Source of the DNA: CAZART01 sp964487555
GTDB lineage: Bacteria; Bacteroidota; Rhodothermia; Rhodothermales; VXPQ01
DNA: 41,064 nt
Assembly: GCA_964487555.1 (NCBI GenBank)
Contig: CAZART010000041.1
Coordinates: forward strand, 1 to 41,064
Direction: 5' to 3'
The notes under the pieces were generated by a model. That model was not told the DNA's origin. It did no database searches and saw only the letters and a program-made list of their open reading frames with translations. Shown here piece by piece: positions 16,025 through 24,173 of this stretch (the stretch's first letter is position 1; every line of letters starts with the position of its first letter). The position numbers and the translations under genes were made by a program.

Positions 16025-16234
16025 ATGGGTGGCGATTTAACAGGACGAGAATAGAGATGTTCGTGAGCAGGAGAGAGGGNNNNNNNNNNNNNNNNNNNNN
16101 NNNNNNNNNNNNNNNNNNNNNNNNNNNNNNNNNNNNNNNNNNNNNNNNNNNNNNNNNNNNNNNNNNNNNNNNNNNNNNNATGGGTGGCGATTTAACAGGA
16201 CGAGAATAGAGATGTTCGTGAGCAGGAGAGAGGG
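16025..16234 (+). repeat. 55-base exact duplication flanking assembly gap 4
   Basis: Bases 16025-16079 and 16180-16234 are identical over 55 positions (both start ATGGGTGGCGATTTAACAGG) with the 100 N between. A match of exactly 55 ending at both contig ends is what overlapping contigs from a 55-mer assembly graph would leave. Confidence 0.95.
16080..16179. other. Assembly gap 4 (100 N), probably not a true gap
   Basis: Exactly 100 N between two copies of the same 55 bases. The two contigs may overlap, in which case both the N run and one copy are artefacts. Confidence 0.95.
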
Positions 16235-16440
16235 GGCGCGTGGAGAGTTGGGAGGAGAAAGGGCGTGTGGAGCGTAGGCAGTCCGGGAGAGAGGGAGCGT
16301 GAAGCGTAGAGCTTAGGGAATTCTGGAGAGAGAAGGAGCGTGAAGCGTAGAGCGTTGGGGGGAGAGGGAGCGTAGTGCGCAGGGACTCGTGGGGAGAGAG
16401 GGAGCGTGAAACGTGGAGCGTATAGGCGGGAGAGCGGTAG
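16213..16440 (+). repeat. Purine-rich degenerate tandem repeat in divergent intergenic region
   Basis: The region 16007-16560 between metY (-) and the sigma factor gene (+) holds about six worn units of 32-41 bases on the pattern GGGAGAGAGGGAGCGTGAAGCGTAGAGC. The 19-mer GGAGCGTGAAGCGTAGAGC occurs exactly at 16294 and 16335, with near copies at 16401 and a poorer one near 16268. The plus strand is almost purine-only in places. The following 120 bases, to the sigma gene start, should hold its promoter; I see no clear elements. Confidence 0.8.
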
Positions 16441-16560
16441 GAAAAACGGGCTGTGCAATAATAGGAGCGGTACGCACGTTGAATTAGCGAGGGCGCTGGA
16501 AAACGGACCGACCCCCGACCCCCCTTTTGCAGATGGCGCGGCGCTGAATAATAACACTGT

Positions 16561-17157
16561 ATGGATGCACCCGACGAAGCCTTAGTGGCAGCATACCTGG
16601 ATGAGGACGACCAGGATGCATTTCGCAAGCTGGTCGAGAGACACCAGGAGCGGGTGTTCGGCTACCTGATGGGGATGGTACGCGATCGCGACGTGGCCAA
16701 CGACCTCTTTCAGGAGACGTTTTTGAGGGTGATTCGAGCAATGCGCAGCGAGCGCGGGTCGTACGAGCGACAGGGTCGATGGCTCGGATGGGTCATGCGC
16801 ATCGCGCGAAATTCGGCGCTCGATCACTTGCGCCGCCGCAAGAAGTGGCGCGACGTAGACGACGGTGAGGGATCCTTCTGGGACCGGATGCCCGATGATG
16901 TGCCGACGGCCGACGAGAGCGTCTCGAGAGCGCAGCTGACATCGCTGCTCGAAGAGTGTATCCAGCGGCTTCCCGCCGAGCAGCGCGAGGTTGTGCTGCT
17001 ACGCCACGAAGCCGATTTGACGTTCCGCGAGATCGCGGAGCTCACGGATGTTTCCATTAACACGGCACTCGGACGTATGCGCTACGCGCTGATCAACCTG
17101 CGGAAAATGATGTCCGAAACGATGCGTGAAGATGCCGCACGGGTAGGAACGGCATGA
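16561..17157 (+). CDS. ECF-type RNA polymerase sigma factor
   Basis: A 198-residue sigma-70 family protein with only regions 2 and 4. Region 2 spans about residues 20-95 (FRKLVERHQERVFGYLMGMVRDRDVANDLFQETFLRVIRA, then WVMRIARNSALDHLRRRK), and region 4 about 128-185 (LEECIQRLPAEQREVVLLRHEADLTFREIAELTDVSINTALGRMRYALINLRK) with its helix-turn-helix. Its TGA overlaps the ATG of the next gene (ATGA), a standard sigma/anti-sigma arrangement. It probably directs its own operon, which ends at 19938 with a terminator. Confidence 0.93.
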   Translation: MDAPDEALVAAYLDEDDQDAFRKLVERHQERVFGYLMGMVRDRDVANDLFQETFLRVIRAMRSERGSYERQGRWLGWVMRIARNSALDHLRRRKKWRDVDDGEGSFWDRMPDDVPTADESVSRAQLTSLLEECIQRLPAEQREVVLLRHEADLTFREIAELTDVSINTALGRMRYALINLRKMMSETMREDAARVGTA

Positions 17158-18182
17158 AAAATAAATCGACGATGGATACCAGGCTACGAATGATCGAGGA
17201 GCTCTATGACGGCGACGACCATCTCGACGCTCGGATTCGTGTAGAGCGCCCGGAATTGCAAGACGAGTTGACGTCGATGCAGTCGGTGAAATCAGCACTG
17301 GACGCGCGACCGCGCCGACGTCCCGATGTAGAAACCGTCGACGCCGTGCTGCGAGCGGCGGCGGATGTGTCAGCGGGCCGTCCGCCTGCGGGCCGTCACC
17401 CGCGCGCACGGCAAGACCGAAAGCCGCGTGCTCGGCGCGCCGTCTATCTCCGCAGTGCGGGTATGGCGACGGCGGTGCTGACCGTTCTCATCGCCGTATC
17501 GACCGTTTGGCAGACCGACATCCTCGACGGATTGTCTCCATTTACCGGCGACCGAATGGTAACGGAAGAAACCGCTGATCATCGCGCACCGGCCGCGGCT
17601 GACGCCGCTCGCGCGGACGACGGCGCTCGCGCGGACGCCGTCGACGAAACGCCCGACGATGAACAAGTCAGCGCCGGCCGGGACCGTGCCGATGCCCGGC
17701 GCGCGCAAAGCGAGCGAGCGGCGTCCATGGGCAGGTATGAGATTACAGGTCCGGCGATACTTAAGGGCGAAGAAATGGCGGCCGCTCGTGCCGCCGTGGC
17801 GGACCGGAAATCCGCGTCGACGAACACGGCGCCAGGGATTGTTGCCATGAAGCCTACGATTCGACACATCGATTCCGGATTCGCCGCGGAGCCCTATCGA
17901 AATCGCGGTCAGAATCTGCTCACGGGGCGCCGGCCGTCGGATATCCTCCCGGTCGCGATGCGTCCGACGGCACGCACCGCATTTGTCGCTGAGCGCGGTA
18001 ATGATGGCCTGGCCTGGGATCAGGCAGGCGACGTGATGGAGATGTACCATCAGATCGAGATGATCGAAGATGGTGTATCGCGGGGATGGGAGCCGCCGTC
18101 CATCCCGCTGGAGATGGCGCCCGCCTCATTAGAACGACGCGCAACGGGCATTCAGCCTGCAGGCGAACGGCGAATCCCGTAG
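17154..18182 (+). CDS. Probable membrane anti-sigma factor
   Basis: A 342-residue protein translated from an ATG overlapping the sigma stop. The N-terminal ~95 residues are charged and helical (MIEELYDGDDHLDARIRVERPELQDELTS), as expected for a sigma-binding domain; there is no zinc-binding HxxxCxxC motif. One membrane helix follows (about 103-121, GMATAVLTVLIAVSTVW), then an Ala/Asp/Arg-rich, low-complexity extracytoplasmic part with acidic-basic blocks, ending RRIP. No enzyme domain is visible. The anti-sigma role is inferred from position and layout, not from a recognised domain. Confidence 0.7.
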   Translation: MKNKSTMDTRLRMIEELYDGDDHLDARIRVERPELQDELTSMQSVKSALDARPRRRPDVETVDAVLRAAADVSAGRPPAGRHPRARQDRKPRARRAVYLRSAGMATAVLTVLIAVSTVWQTDILDGLSPFTGDRMVTEETADHRAPAAADAARADDGARADAVDETPDDEQVSAGRDRADARRAQSERAASMGRYEITGPAILKGEEMAAARAAVADRKSASTNTAPGIVAMKPTIRHIDSGFAAEPYRNRGQNLLTGRRPSDILPVAMRPTARTAFVAERGNDGLAWDQAGDVMEMYHQIEMIEDGVSRGWEPPSIPLEMAPASLERRATGIQPAGERRIP

Positions 18183-18246
18183 CGCCCGTTCACGACAGGC
18201 CGACGTGCAGCCTGATCCGAACATAAACCGATACTCACAAGATATC

Positions 18247-19173
18247 ATGTGTAAAACGTCACTTCTACGTCGCGTCGTCGTTTTGCTGCTCGGCGGATTC
18301 CTCATTGCGTCGTCGTCGACGGCGCAGGACGAGCCGATGCGGTCATTGAATATCCGCGACGGACAGGTTTTCATAGATGGCAAGCTCATTCCGCCGAGCG
18401 ATCTTCCGCCCTCACTCGAGACGGAGGGCATCCAGGTGCAGTACACGTTCAGCGGAGACGTCCGTCCCGTCGTCGACATCAATGGGGCCTTCTACGTCAT
18501 CGAGGTCGACGGCCTCCGCATGGCGGATGTATCCGAACGCCATCGTACGTCCGTCAGGTTAAGCCAGGGAGGTTCCCGCGCAGCCAACGAATTCGGCTTC
18601 GTGGTCGGGGACGAGGATGATGATTTTTCGTCGTTTGCCGCACCGCATGTCGCCGGCGTCGGCAAACAGGCTCGCGAGTTGGCCGCGCAGGCTGTTCGCT
18701 TACAGGAGTTGCAATCGCGCTTGAAGCACGAATTCGAGCAGACGGACATGGAAGAGCTTACGCAGGCTGCCGCGCGCTTGAGCCGGCAGGCTGAGCAAGC
18801 CGCCCTGGCGGCGGAGGCGCTACCCCGGCTGGAGGTGCAGAGTTATCTCGCCGGCGTCCAGAAGCACGATCAGGAGCTCTTCGAATTGCTCCTCAAGGAG
18901 CGTGAAATCGAGCGCGAGACGATTCATCTGTCGCGAGAGATCCGCGCGACGGCCGAAGGTCCCGAGCGCGACGTCCGTGTTGAAGAGCTACGGCGAAAGC
19001 TGGAGGAAGCCTTCGAGCTAAAGCAGGCGAACCGCCGTCGCGAAATTTCACAGCTGGAGGACCGGCTGAACGACCTGCAGCAGAAGCTTGAAGAGCGCGA
19101 GCGTATGCGTTCGGAGATCATCGACAACCGGCTGCGCCAGCTTCTGCACCTCGAAAGCGAATTCAAGTGGTAG
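18247..19173 (+). CDS. Exported coiled-coil protein A, paralogue of the next gene
   Basis: A 308-residue precursor with signal peptide (LLRRVVVLLLGGFLIASSSTAQ). A small beta-rich N-terminal part (DGQVFIDGKLIPPSDLPPSLE, YVIEVDGL) is followed by a long charged helix region from about residue 135 to the end. It closes with RSEIIDNRLRQLLHLESEFKW. The ATG at 18247 is preferred over 18205 because it gives a normal signal peptide. The second half aligns with the neighbouring protein (EELRRKLEEAFELK against AELRTQLNEIFDKK; both with an acidic last stretch and terminal Trp). It belongs to the sigma operon; I do not recognise a named family. Confidence 0.75.
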   Translation: MCKTSLLRRVVVLLLGGFLIASSSTAQDEPMRSLNIRDGQVFIDGKLIPPSDLPPSLETEGIQVQYTFSGDVRPVVDINGAFYVIEVDGLRMADVSERHRTSVRLSQGGSRAANEFGFVVGDEDDDFSSFAAPHVAGVGKQARELAAQAVRLQELQSRLKHEFEQTDMEELTQAAARLSRQAEQAALAAEALPRLEVQSYLAGVQKHDQELFELLLKEREIERETIHLSREIRATAEGPERDVRVEELRRKLEEAFELKQANRRREISQLEDRLNDLQQKLEERERMRSEIIDNRLRQLLHLESEFKW

Positions 19174-19221
19174 GCCGATTCATCATCGCCACCGTCTTTC
19201 ACCAATCGTCACAGAACAACC

Positions 19222-19938
19222 ATGACCATTAACAGACTAGCGGTGGGATTTTTCGCTGCCGCATTTCTCGTCGCGCCGTCGGCCCTGGCGCAGAATGAGG
19301 ATGCCGAGGACGTGCGCGTTCGCGCAGAGCGCGTGATTATTGAAGTCGATGACGAAGGCCGTGTCCTTGTCGACGGTAAGCGCCTCTCGGACCGGGATGA
19401 AACCGTCGTCCTCCGCGTCGAACCCGGCGACGGGGAAATAGAAGTCGAGGCTGTCGGACCGCGGCGGCGCCATATGGTGTTTCGCGGAGACGCTCGCCAG
19501 GGACATGACCGCGTTCGCTTTCGCCGCGGCGCCGATGGGCCACATCCACACATGGAAGACTTTGACTTCGAGATGCCGCACATCCCGGACGTGGCGCCGC
19601 TCCTGGAACGCTTTCGATTCGAACTGGGTGACCCGCTTCGCGAGTCCATGAAAGAGCACCGCGAGGTCGCAGAACTCGAGCGTCAGTCGCGCGATCTGGC
19701 CCGCGCGGCCCGCCGTGCCGAAGGCGGGGAACGAACCCGGCTCGAGGCGGAGCTCCGCACTCAACTCAACGAGATCTTCGACAAGAAGGTCGAGCTCCGC
19801 GAGGAGCGAATCGCAAATCTGGAAGAAAAGGTGGCGGACGAGCGGGAAAAGCTCCAACGGCGGCGAGCTGCTCGCGCAGAGATGATCGAGAGCCGGCTGC
19901 GAATGCTGATGGGTGAGGACGACATCCTGGACTGGTAA
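19222..19938 (+). CDS. Exported coiled-coil protein B, paralogue of the preceding gene
   Basis: A 238-residue precursor with a signal peptide cut after ALA (MTINRLAVGFFAAAFLVAPSALA). The N-terminal part carries DEGRVLVDGKRLSDRDE, matching DGQVFIDGKLI of protein A. A His/Asp-rich linker (GPHPHMEDFDFEMPHIPD) may bind metal. The C-terminal coiled coil ends RAEMIESRLRMLMGEDDILDW, parallel to protein A. It is the last gene of the sigma operon and is followed at once by a strong terminator. The architecture resembles periplasmic stress proteins of the CpxP/Spy kind in being helical and charged, but the LTxxQ motif is absent. Confidence 0.75.
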   Translation: MTINRLAVGFFAAAFLVAPSALAQNEDAEDVRVRAERVIIEVDDEGRVLVDGKRLSDRDETVVLRVEPGDGEIEVEAVGPRRRHMVFRGDARQGHDRVRFRRGADGPHPHMEDFDFEMPHIPDVAPLLERFRFELGDPLRESMKEHREVAELERQSRDLARAARRAEGGERTRLEAELRTQLNEIFDKKVELREERIANLEEKVADEREKLQRRRAARAEMIESRLRMLMGEDDILDW

Positions 19939-19964
19939 TTATGTACTTAAGGCTTTACTTTAAG

Positions 19965-20003
19965 TCGCCTCTGCCGCATTTTCACGGCAGAGGCGATTTT
20001 TTT
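19965..20003 (+). terminator. Rho-independent terminator of the sigma operon
   Basis: A perfect 12-bp stem, TCGCCTCTGCCG (19965-19976) and CGGCAGAGGCGA (19985-19996), with an 8-base loop and seven T directly after. It is 26 bases after the stop of coiled-coil protein B. Confidence 0.95.
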
Positions 20004-20176
20004 ATGCCGCACGCCGGATGCGCTTGATGCGGCCGTCTATCGGCCGTTCGCTCGCCTTTACGGGGAAAAACATGCCTTTGGCACCAAACGGCGCGCAAGC
20101 GCAGGCACGCCAGGTTAGATCGGCACGGAATGTGTCACGTGGAGACATCCTGAATCGATCACCTTCAAACGGAACC

Positions 20177-21466
20177 ATGATACGTACTCGGATACGTTCT
20201 AATCGCGGGCACTTTCCGTCTAATCGCCGGCTCCTTCCGTCGATCCTGGTACTTGCTGTCTTGACCGTGGCGTCGAGTGCATGGGCGAAGCCCACCGTCG
20301 ACCGAATCTCGTTTGCTCCGCGCTCCGACGGACAGGGATACGTCATCCGCTTTCACGTGGACGGACCCGTTGGAGCGTACAGCGAGCCGCGTGAGATTAG
20401 CGGCGGCCATGTAGAAATGACCCTCTTCAACACGTCGATAGCGAAACGATTCAAGCACGACAAGGCGGAAGGCCCGGTTACGGACTATTCGCACGAGCAG
20501 TCCTCGGGCCATACCATTTTCCGATTCCGGATTGATCGAAAGTCACCGGTCACCGCATCGGCCTACCGGGACCGTGCATCCAACGATATTCTGCTCGGCC
20601 TCGCCAACGCCGCGGATCTGCCGACGGCGCCGGTGGTGGATATCCGTGATGATAGTTCGGTGCCGGTGAGGCCGGTGGTATCACTGGATGATCCTGGAGC
20701 ACGTTCGGAAGCCCCTGTGCTAAAACGCTCGAGCAATGCATCGGCCGAGGCCAGGCGCTGGATGCTCGACACGATCGTCATTGACGCGGGCCACGGCGGA
20801 CACGATCCCGGTGCCGTGGCAAACGGTTTCCGCGAAAAGGATATTACGCTAGGCGTTGCGCTGAAGCTTGGGGAGTACATTAAGGAGAACCTCGGCGTCG
20901 ACGTTGTTTATACGCGCAACGATGATCGTTTCATCGAGCTAAAGGACCGAGGAAAGTTCGCGAACGCCCGGGGCGGCAAGCTCTTTATCTCGCTGCACGT
21001 CAACGCCGCCGGAAATTCGAAGGCGCACGGCACCGAGACATACTTCATCGGCATGCACAAGTCGGAAGCGGCCCGATCTACCATGGAGCGCGAGAACTCC
21101 GTGGTCCAGCTGGAAAGCGATCCTGAACAGTACAAGAACATGAACGAGGAAGCCCTTATTCGCATGGAGCTCACGCAGAGCGCCTACATGCGAAAAAGCG
21201 AAGAGCTCTCGGGGCTGATCGAGGAGCAGTTTTCGAGCCGTGTGGGGCGGAAGAGTCGAGGCGTAAAGCAAGCCGGCTTCTACGTGCTCTGGGGGGCATC
21301 GATGCCCGCCATCCTTGTAGAGATGGGTTTCTTGACGAATCGAAACGAAGCGGGATTTCTAAGTAGCGAGAGTGGGCAAGCCTACATGGCGAGCGCTATC
21401 TTTAGGGCCGTTCGTGATTACAAGCACCAGTACGAGAAGGGCCTGAGCTTCGTTGCCGAAGAGTGA
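20177..21466 (+). CDS. N-acetylmuramoyl-L-alanine amidase (Amidase_3)
   Basis: An exported zinc amidase that removes stem peptides from peptidoglycan. From the ATG at 20177 (429 residues) a signal peptide (LPSILVLAVLTVASSAWA) is followed by a beta-rich, AMIN-like region (about 40-145), a linker, and the catalytic domain from about residue 197: VIDAGHGGHDPG with His206, REKDITL with Glu220, FISLHVNA with His274, and the catalytic Glu in PAILVEMGFLTN. The frame is open to 20018, but that start lacks a signal peptide. It probably serves daughter-cell separation or wall turnover. Confidence 0.93.
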   Translation: MIRTRIRSNRGHFPSNRRLLPSILVLAVLTVASSAWAKPTVDRISFAPRSDGQGYVIRFHVDGPVGAYSEPREISGGHVEMTLFNTSIAKRFKHDKAEGPVTDYSHEQSSGHTIFRFRIDRKSPVTASAYRDRASNDILLGLANAADLPTAPVVDIRDDSSVPVRPVVSLDDPGARSEAPVLKRSSNASAEARRWMLDTIVIDAGHGGHDPGAVANGFREKDITLGVALKLGEYIKENLGVDVVYTRNDDRFIELKDRGKFANARGGKLFISLHVNAAGNSKAHGTETYFIGMHKSEAARSTMERENSVVQLESDPEQYKNMNEEALIRMELTQSAYMRKSEELSGLIEEQFSSRVGRKSRGVKQAGFYVLWGASMPAILVEMGFLTNRNEAGFLSSESGQAYMASAIFRAVRDYKHQYEKGLSFVAEE

Positions 21467-21547
21467 GGTGGCCGCTTTGCGCGGCACGACCGGCGGCTCG
21501 GCTTTTCATATCCTACGTAGAAAGTCTGTTCGACCGCCTTGTCCGTC

Positions 21548-22078
21548 ATGCTCCAAGCGGATCAGCTTCGCAACGCCGTCCGCACCATCCCCGATTTCCC
21601 CTCACCGGGTATTCAGTTCAAGGATATCACGCCGATTCTCGGCGACCGCGATCTGCTCAAAGCGTCCGTAGAGGCGCTTGCCGAGCCGTACCTCGGTTCG
21701 GGGGTGACGAAGGTGTTGGGGATCGAAGCGCGCGGATTTATTCTCGGAAGTATGCTCGCCCTCCGTTTGGGAGCCGGGTTCGTACCCGTGCGGAAGAGAG
21801 GAAAGCTTCCCTATGAGATCGTCACGGCCGACTACAATCTTGAGTATGGGGCGGACTGCATCGAAATGCACGTGGATGCGTTCGGCGAATCCGACACGGT
21901 GCTCATTCATGACGACGTCATCGCGACGGGAGGGACGGCGGCGGCCGCCGGCCGCCTCGTCCGGGAGATGGGCGCACGTATCGCGGGCTTCTCCTTCCTC
22001 GTGGAACTCGGGTTTCTGTCAGGCCGGGACCTTCTTGAGGATAGCGTCCGGGTTCATTCCGTCATTCGTTATGATTAA
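21548..22078 (+). CDS. apt: Adenine phosphoribosyltransferase
   Basis: A purine-salvage enzyme joining adenine and PRPP to give AMP. The family features are clear: RTIPDFPSPGIQFKDITPIL at the N-terminus, GIEARGFILGSMLALRLGAGFVPVRKRGKLP, and the PRPP-binding motif VLIHDDVIATGGTAAAA. Length (176 residues) is normal. I use the ATG at 21548; a TTG three codons earlier is possible. The stop overlaps the start of the next gene by eight bases. Confidence 0.95.
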   Translation: MLQADQLRNAVRTIPDFPSPGIQFKDITPILGDRDLLKASVEALAEPYLGSGVTKVLGIEARGFILGSMLALRLGAGFVPVRKRGKLPYEIVTADYNLEYGADCIEMHVDAFGESDTVLIHDDVIATGGTAAAAGRLVREMGARIAGFSFLVELGFLSGRDLLEDSVRVHSVIRYD

Positions 22079-22673
22079 GATGAAGCAGCCCATCCTGAAG
22101 CGCGCGCATCGCATCGAGCACAGGGATCGTGAGCGCCTGCCCAGGACGTTTGTGCTCGGCGTGGTGACGATTGCCCTCGCTCTTGCATCCTGCGACACGG
22201 TGAATCCGACCGAGAATATCGTACTACAGGCAAAAACGGTATCGTTTCGGTTTGAAATCGACACGGAGGGCGTTGATGCGGGACAGTCGATCCGGGTGGA
22301 TTCGGAGGATTCGGCGGATCTGGAGCAGGCGCTCAATGCCGATGGATTTTCGAAGGGAGAGGTCGTTTCAGCGACCGTGACGCGGGTAGAGCTGGAGCGG
22401 ATAAACCCGACGACCGTCGATCTTTCGATTCTCGAGGAAGCGATGCTGGCGTTTATGGCCTCAGGTGTATCCAACAGGACGATCGCTACCTCGACGTCGC
22501 TTCCGTCCAGCCGTTCGGCAACACTCCAGGTAAGCAGCAGTGCCGATGCCACGAGCTTTGTGGTCGCGCCGTCTTTTCGAGGTTCGTTGACCATCGTTCC
22601 CGGAACCGTTCCGCAAACGCAGCTCGTGCTGCGCGCCACGGTGACGTTTCGGATCGAAGTGGAAGGCGTTTAG
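22071..22673 (+). CDS. Hypothetical lipoprotein
   Basis: A 200-residue precursor with a long basic N-region and lipobox ALASC (Cys41). The mature part is rich in Thr, Ser and Val and probably beta-stranded (TVSFRFEID, ATVTFRIEVEGV at the end), like a small extracellular domain. The ATG at 22071 overlaps the apt stop by eight bases; another ATG at 22080 is possible. I do not recognise a family. Overlap suggests shared transcription with apt, though a functional link is not evident. Confidence 0.7.
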   Translation: MIKMKQPILKRAHRIEHRDRERLPRTFVLGVVTIALALASCDTVNPTENIVLQAKTVSFRFEIDTEGVDAGQSIRVDSEDSADLEQALNADGFSKGEVVSATVTRVELERINPTTVDLSILEEAMLAFMASGVSNRTIATSTSLPSSRSATLQVSSSADATSFVVAPSFRGSLTIVPGTVPQTQLVLRATVTFRIEVEGV

Positions 22674-22694
22674 GAGAGGACGACTAGACGAGGA

Positions 22695-23102
22695 CTACCT
22701 GACGGCGACACAGGAGATTTCGACGCGGGCAGCGCGTGGAAGGGCCGATACTTCTACGGCCTCGCGCGCCGGAGGCGCTTCCGAGAAATAACGCGCGTAG
22801 ACTTCGTTGACGGTCGCATAATCGTTGATGTCAACGAGATAGACGGTGCATCGCACGACGTTTTGGTAGTTCATTCGTGCAGCCTTCAGCACCGCACCGA
22901 GATTGTCGAGCACGCGCTCGGTCTCCGCCTCCACGCTGCTCGTCACCATGCTGCCGCTTTCCGGATCGATGGCGATCTGACCGGAGCAGTAGAGTGTATC
23001 TCCGGCAAGAATGCCCTGACTATAGGGGCCGATAGCGGCCGGGGCGAGAGGAGTCTTGATACGCGAGCGTGGCGGTGGCACGGGCGACTGATTTGAACTC
23101 AT
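22695..23102 (-). CDS. RidA-family enamine/imine deaminase
   Basis: A 135-residue cytosolic protein of the Rid (YjgF/YER057c/UK114) family that hydrolyses reactive 2-aminoacrylate-type enamines. Visible hallmarks are PLAPAAIGPYSQGILAGDTLYCSGQIAIDP, NLGAVLKAA, VVRCTVYLVDINDYATVNEVYARYF, and the C-terminal PAREAVEVSALPRAARVEISCVAV, which has the conserved Arg and Glu. The first ~18 residues are an extra Pro/Ser-rich stretch. It is convergent with the lipoprotein gene and divergent from the SDR gene. Confidence 0.93.
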   Translation of the reverse strand: MSSNQSPVPPPRSRIKTPLAPAAIGPYSQGILAGDTLYCSGQIAIDPESGSMVTSSVEAETERVLDNLGAVLKAARMNYQNVVRCTVYLVDINDYATVNEVYARYFSEAPPAREAVEVSALPRAARVEISCVAVR

Positions 23103-23187
23103 AAACCCAGCGCTTTAAAAAGCTTAATGCAGGTCATAACTTCCGCCGCATGTCGGAATAAACACAAGCGAATATTTAACTAAGACG

Positions 23188-24003
23188 ATGGATTTGGGAC
23201 TCGAGGGAAGAGCGGCTTTTGTAGCGGGCGCGAGCAGTGGTTTGGGATATGCAACCGCCAAAGAACTCGCAGCGGAAGGCTGCCGCGTCGCCATCTGCTC
23301 GCGAGATCGGAAGCGCATTGAAGAAGCGGCGAAGCGTCTTGCCGAGGAGGCCGGCGCGGCGCCCTCCGGCGTGCTTCCTGTCGTCTGCGACGTCACGGAT
23401 GAGGCGGCGATCGATCGTGCCGTGGCGCAGACGGTAGCGGCGTTCGGGGGCCTCAACATCCTCATAACGAACGCCGGGGGACCGCCGGCAGGAGGAATCG
23501 ACAAGCTGTCGTCGGATCAATGGCGAGGTGCTTTCGAGCTCAACCTCATGAGCACGATCAATCTCTGCCGCGCGGCGCTTTCCCACCTCCGCTCCGCCGC
23601 GGCAGAAGAGAATCCCCTCGCTACCATACTGATGCTCACGTCCGTATCGGCGAAGCAGCCGATTCCGAGTCTCTACCTCTCGAATACGGCTCGAGCCGGC
23701 GTGCAGGGTTTTGCGAAGAGCCTGTCGGAAGAACTCGGTCCGGAAGGTATCCGGGTGAACACCATTTTGCCCGGTTACACCAGGACGGATCGGCTGGAGG
23801 AACTGGCCGAAAACATCACGTCAAAAACGGGCACGTCCAGGGATGACGTAGAGCGCTCGTGGGCGGAGCATGCCGCGCTCAAGCGGATCGCCGAACCCGC
23901 CGAATTCGCCGCCGCCGCCGCATTTCTCGTAAGCAGCAGGGCGTCGTACGTCACGGGTATTGCCTTTCCGGTCGACGGCGGGCGAGTGAAGCATTTGTTG
24001 TAA
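23188..24003 (+). CDS. Atypical SDR-family oxidoreductase lacking the YxxxK lysine
   Basis: A 271-residue Rossmann protein of the beta-ketoacyl-reductase-like SDR type. The cofactor site is AFVAGASSGLGYATAKELA (TGxxxGxG-like, with Ala for Thr), followed by CDVTD and NAGGPP. The usual catalytic Ser is in LMLTSVSA, but where YxxxK is expected the sequence reads YLSNTARAG, so the lysine is Thr. PGYTRTDRLEEL and a C-terminal VTGIAFPVDGG complete the fold. This matches an SDR subgroup known to lack a full catalytic tetrad. Substrate is unknown, and reductase activity is uncertain. Confidence 0.88.
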   Translation: MDLGLEGRAAFVAGASSGLGYATAKELAAEGCRVAICSRDRKRIEEAAKRLAEEAGAAPSGVLPVVCDVTDEAAIDRAVAQTVAAFGGLNILITNAGGPPAGGIDKLSSDQWRGAFELNLMSTINLCRAALSHLRSAAAEENPLATILMLTSVSAKQPIPSLYLSNTARAGVQGFAKSLSEELGPEGIRVNTILPGYTRTDRLEELAENITSKTGTSRDDVERSWAEHAALKRIAEPAEFAAAAAFLVSSRASYVTGIAFPVDGGRVKHLL

Positions 24004-24006
24004 GAA

Positions 24007-24044
24007 AGGGGAAGGGGAAGATGGTAGGGGAAGGGGAAGATGGT
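24007..24044 (+). repeat. Perfect 19-bp tandem duplication in purine-rich spacer
   Basis: AGGGGAAGGGGAAGATGGT occurs at 24007-24025 and again directly at 24026-24044. It starts four bases after the SDR stop. The following 70 bases are also purine-rich with recurring AACGGCG and ACGGCG. No gene is visible before mnmA at 24174. Confidence 0.9.
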
Positions 24045-24173
24045 AACGGCGTACGGCGCGCGGGGAACGGCGAACGAGGGACAAAGAACGGCGGACGCAG
24101 AACGCGGGTGGGAACGACGGGGTTTGGCGGGCGGTTGGACCGTGACCTCGTTTGTTAGGCGAAAGGGACCTCG

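Noticed and set aside
15765..16628. 287-codon minus-strand frame across gap 4 with many Ser/Pro/Leu repeats
   Set aside because: It is the translation of the purine-rich repeat and of metY in the wrong frame; it also crosses the N run.
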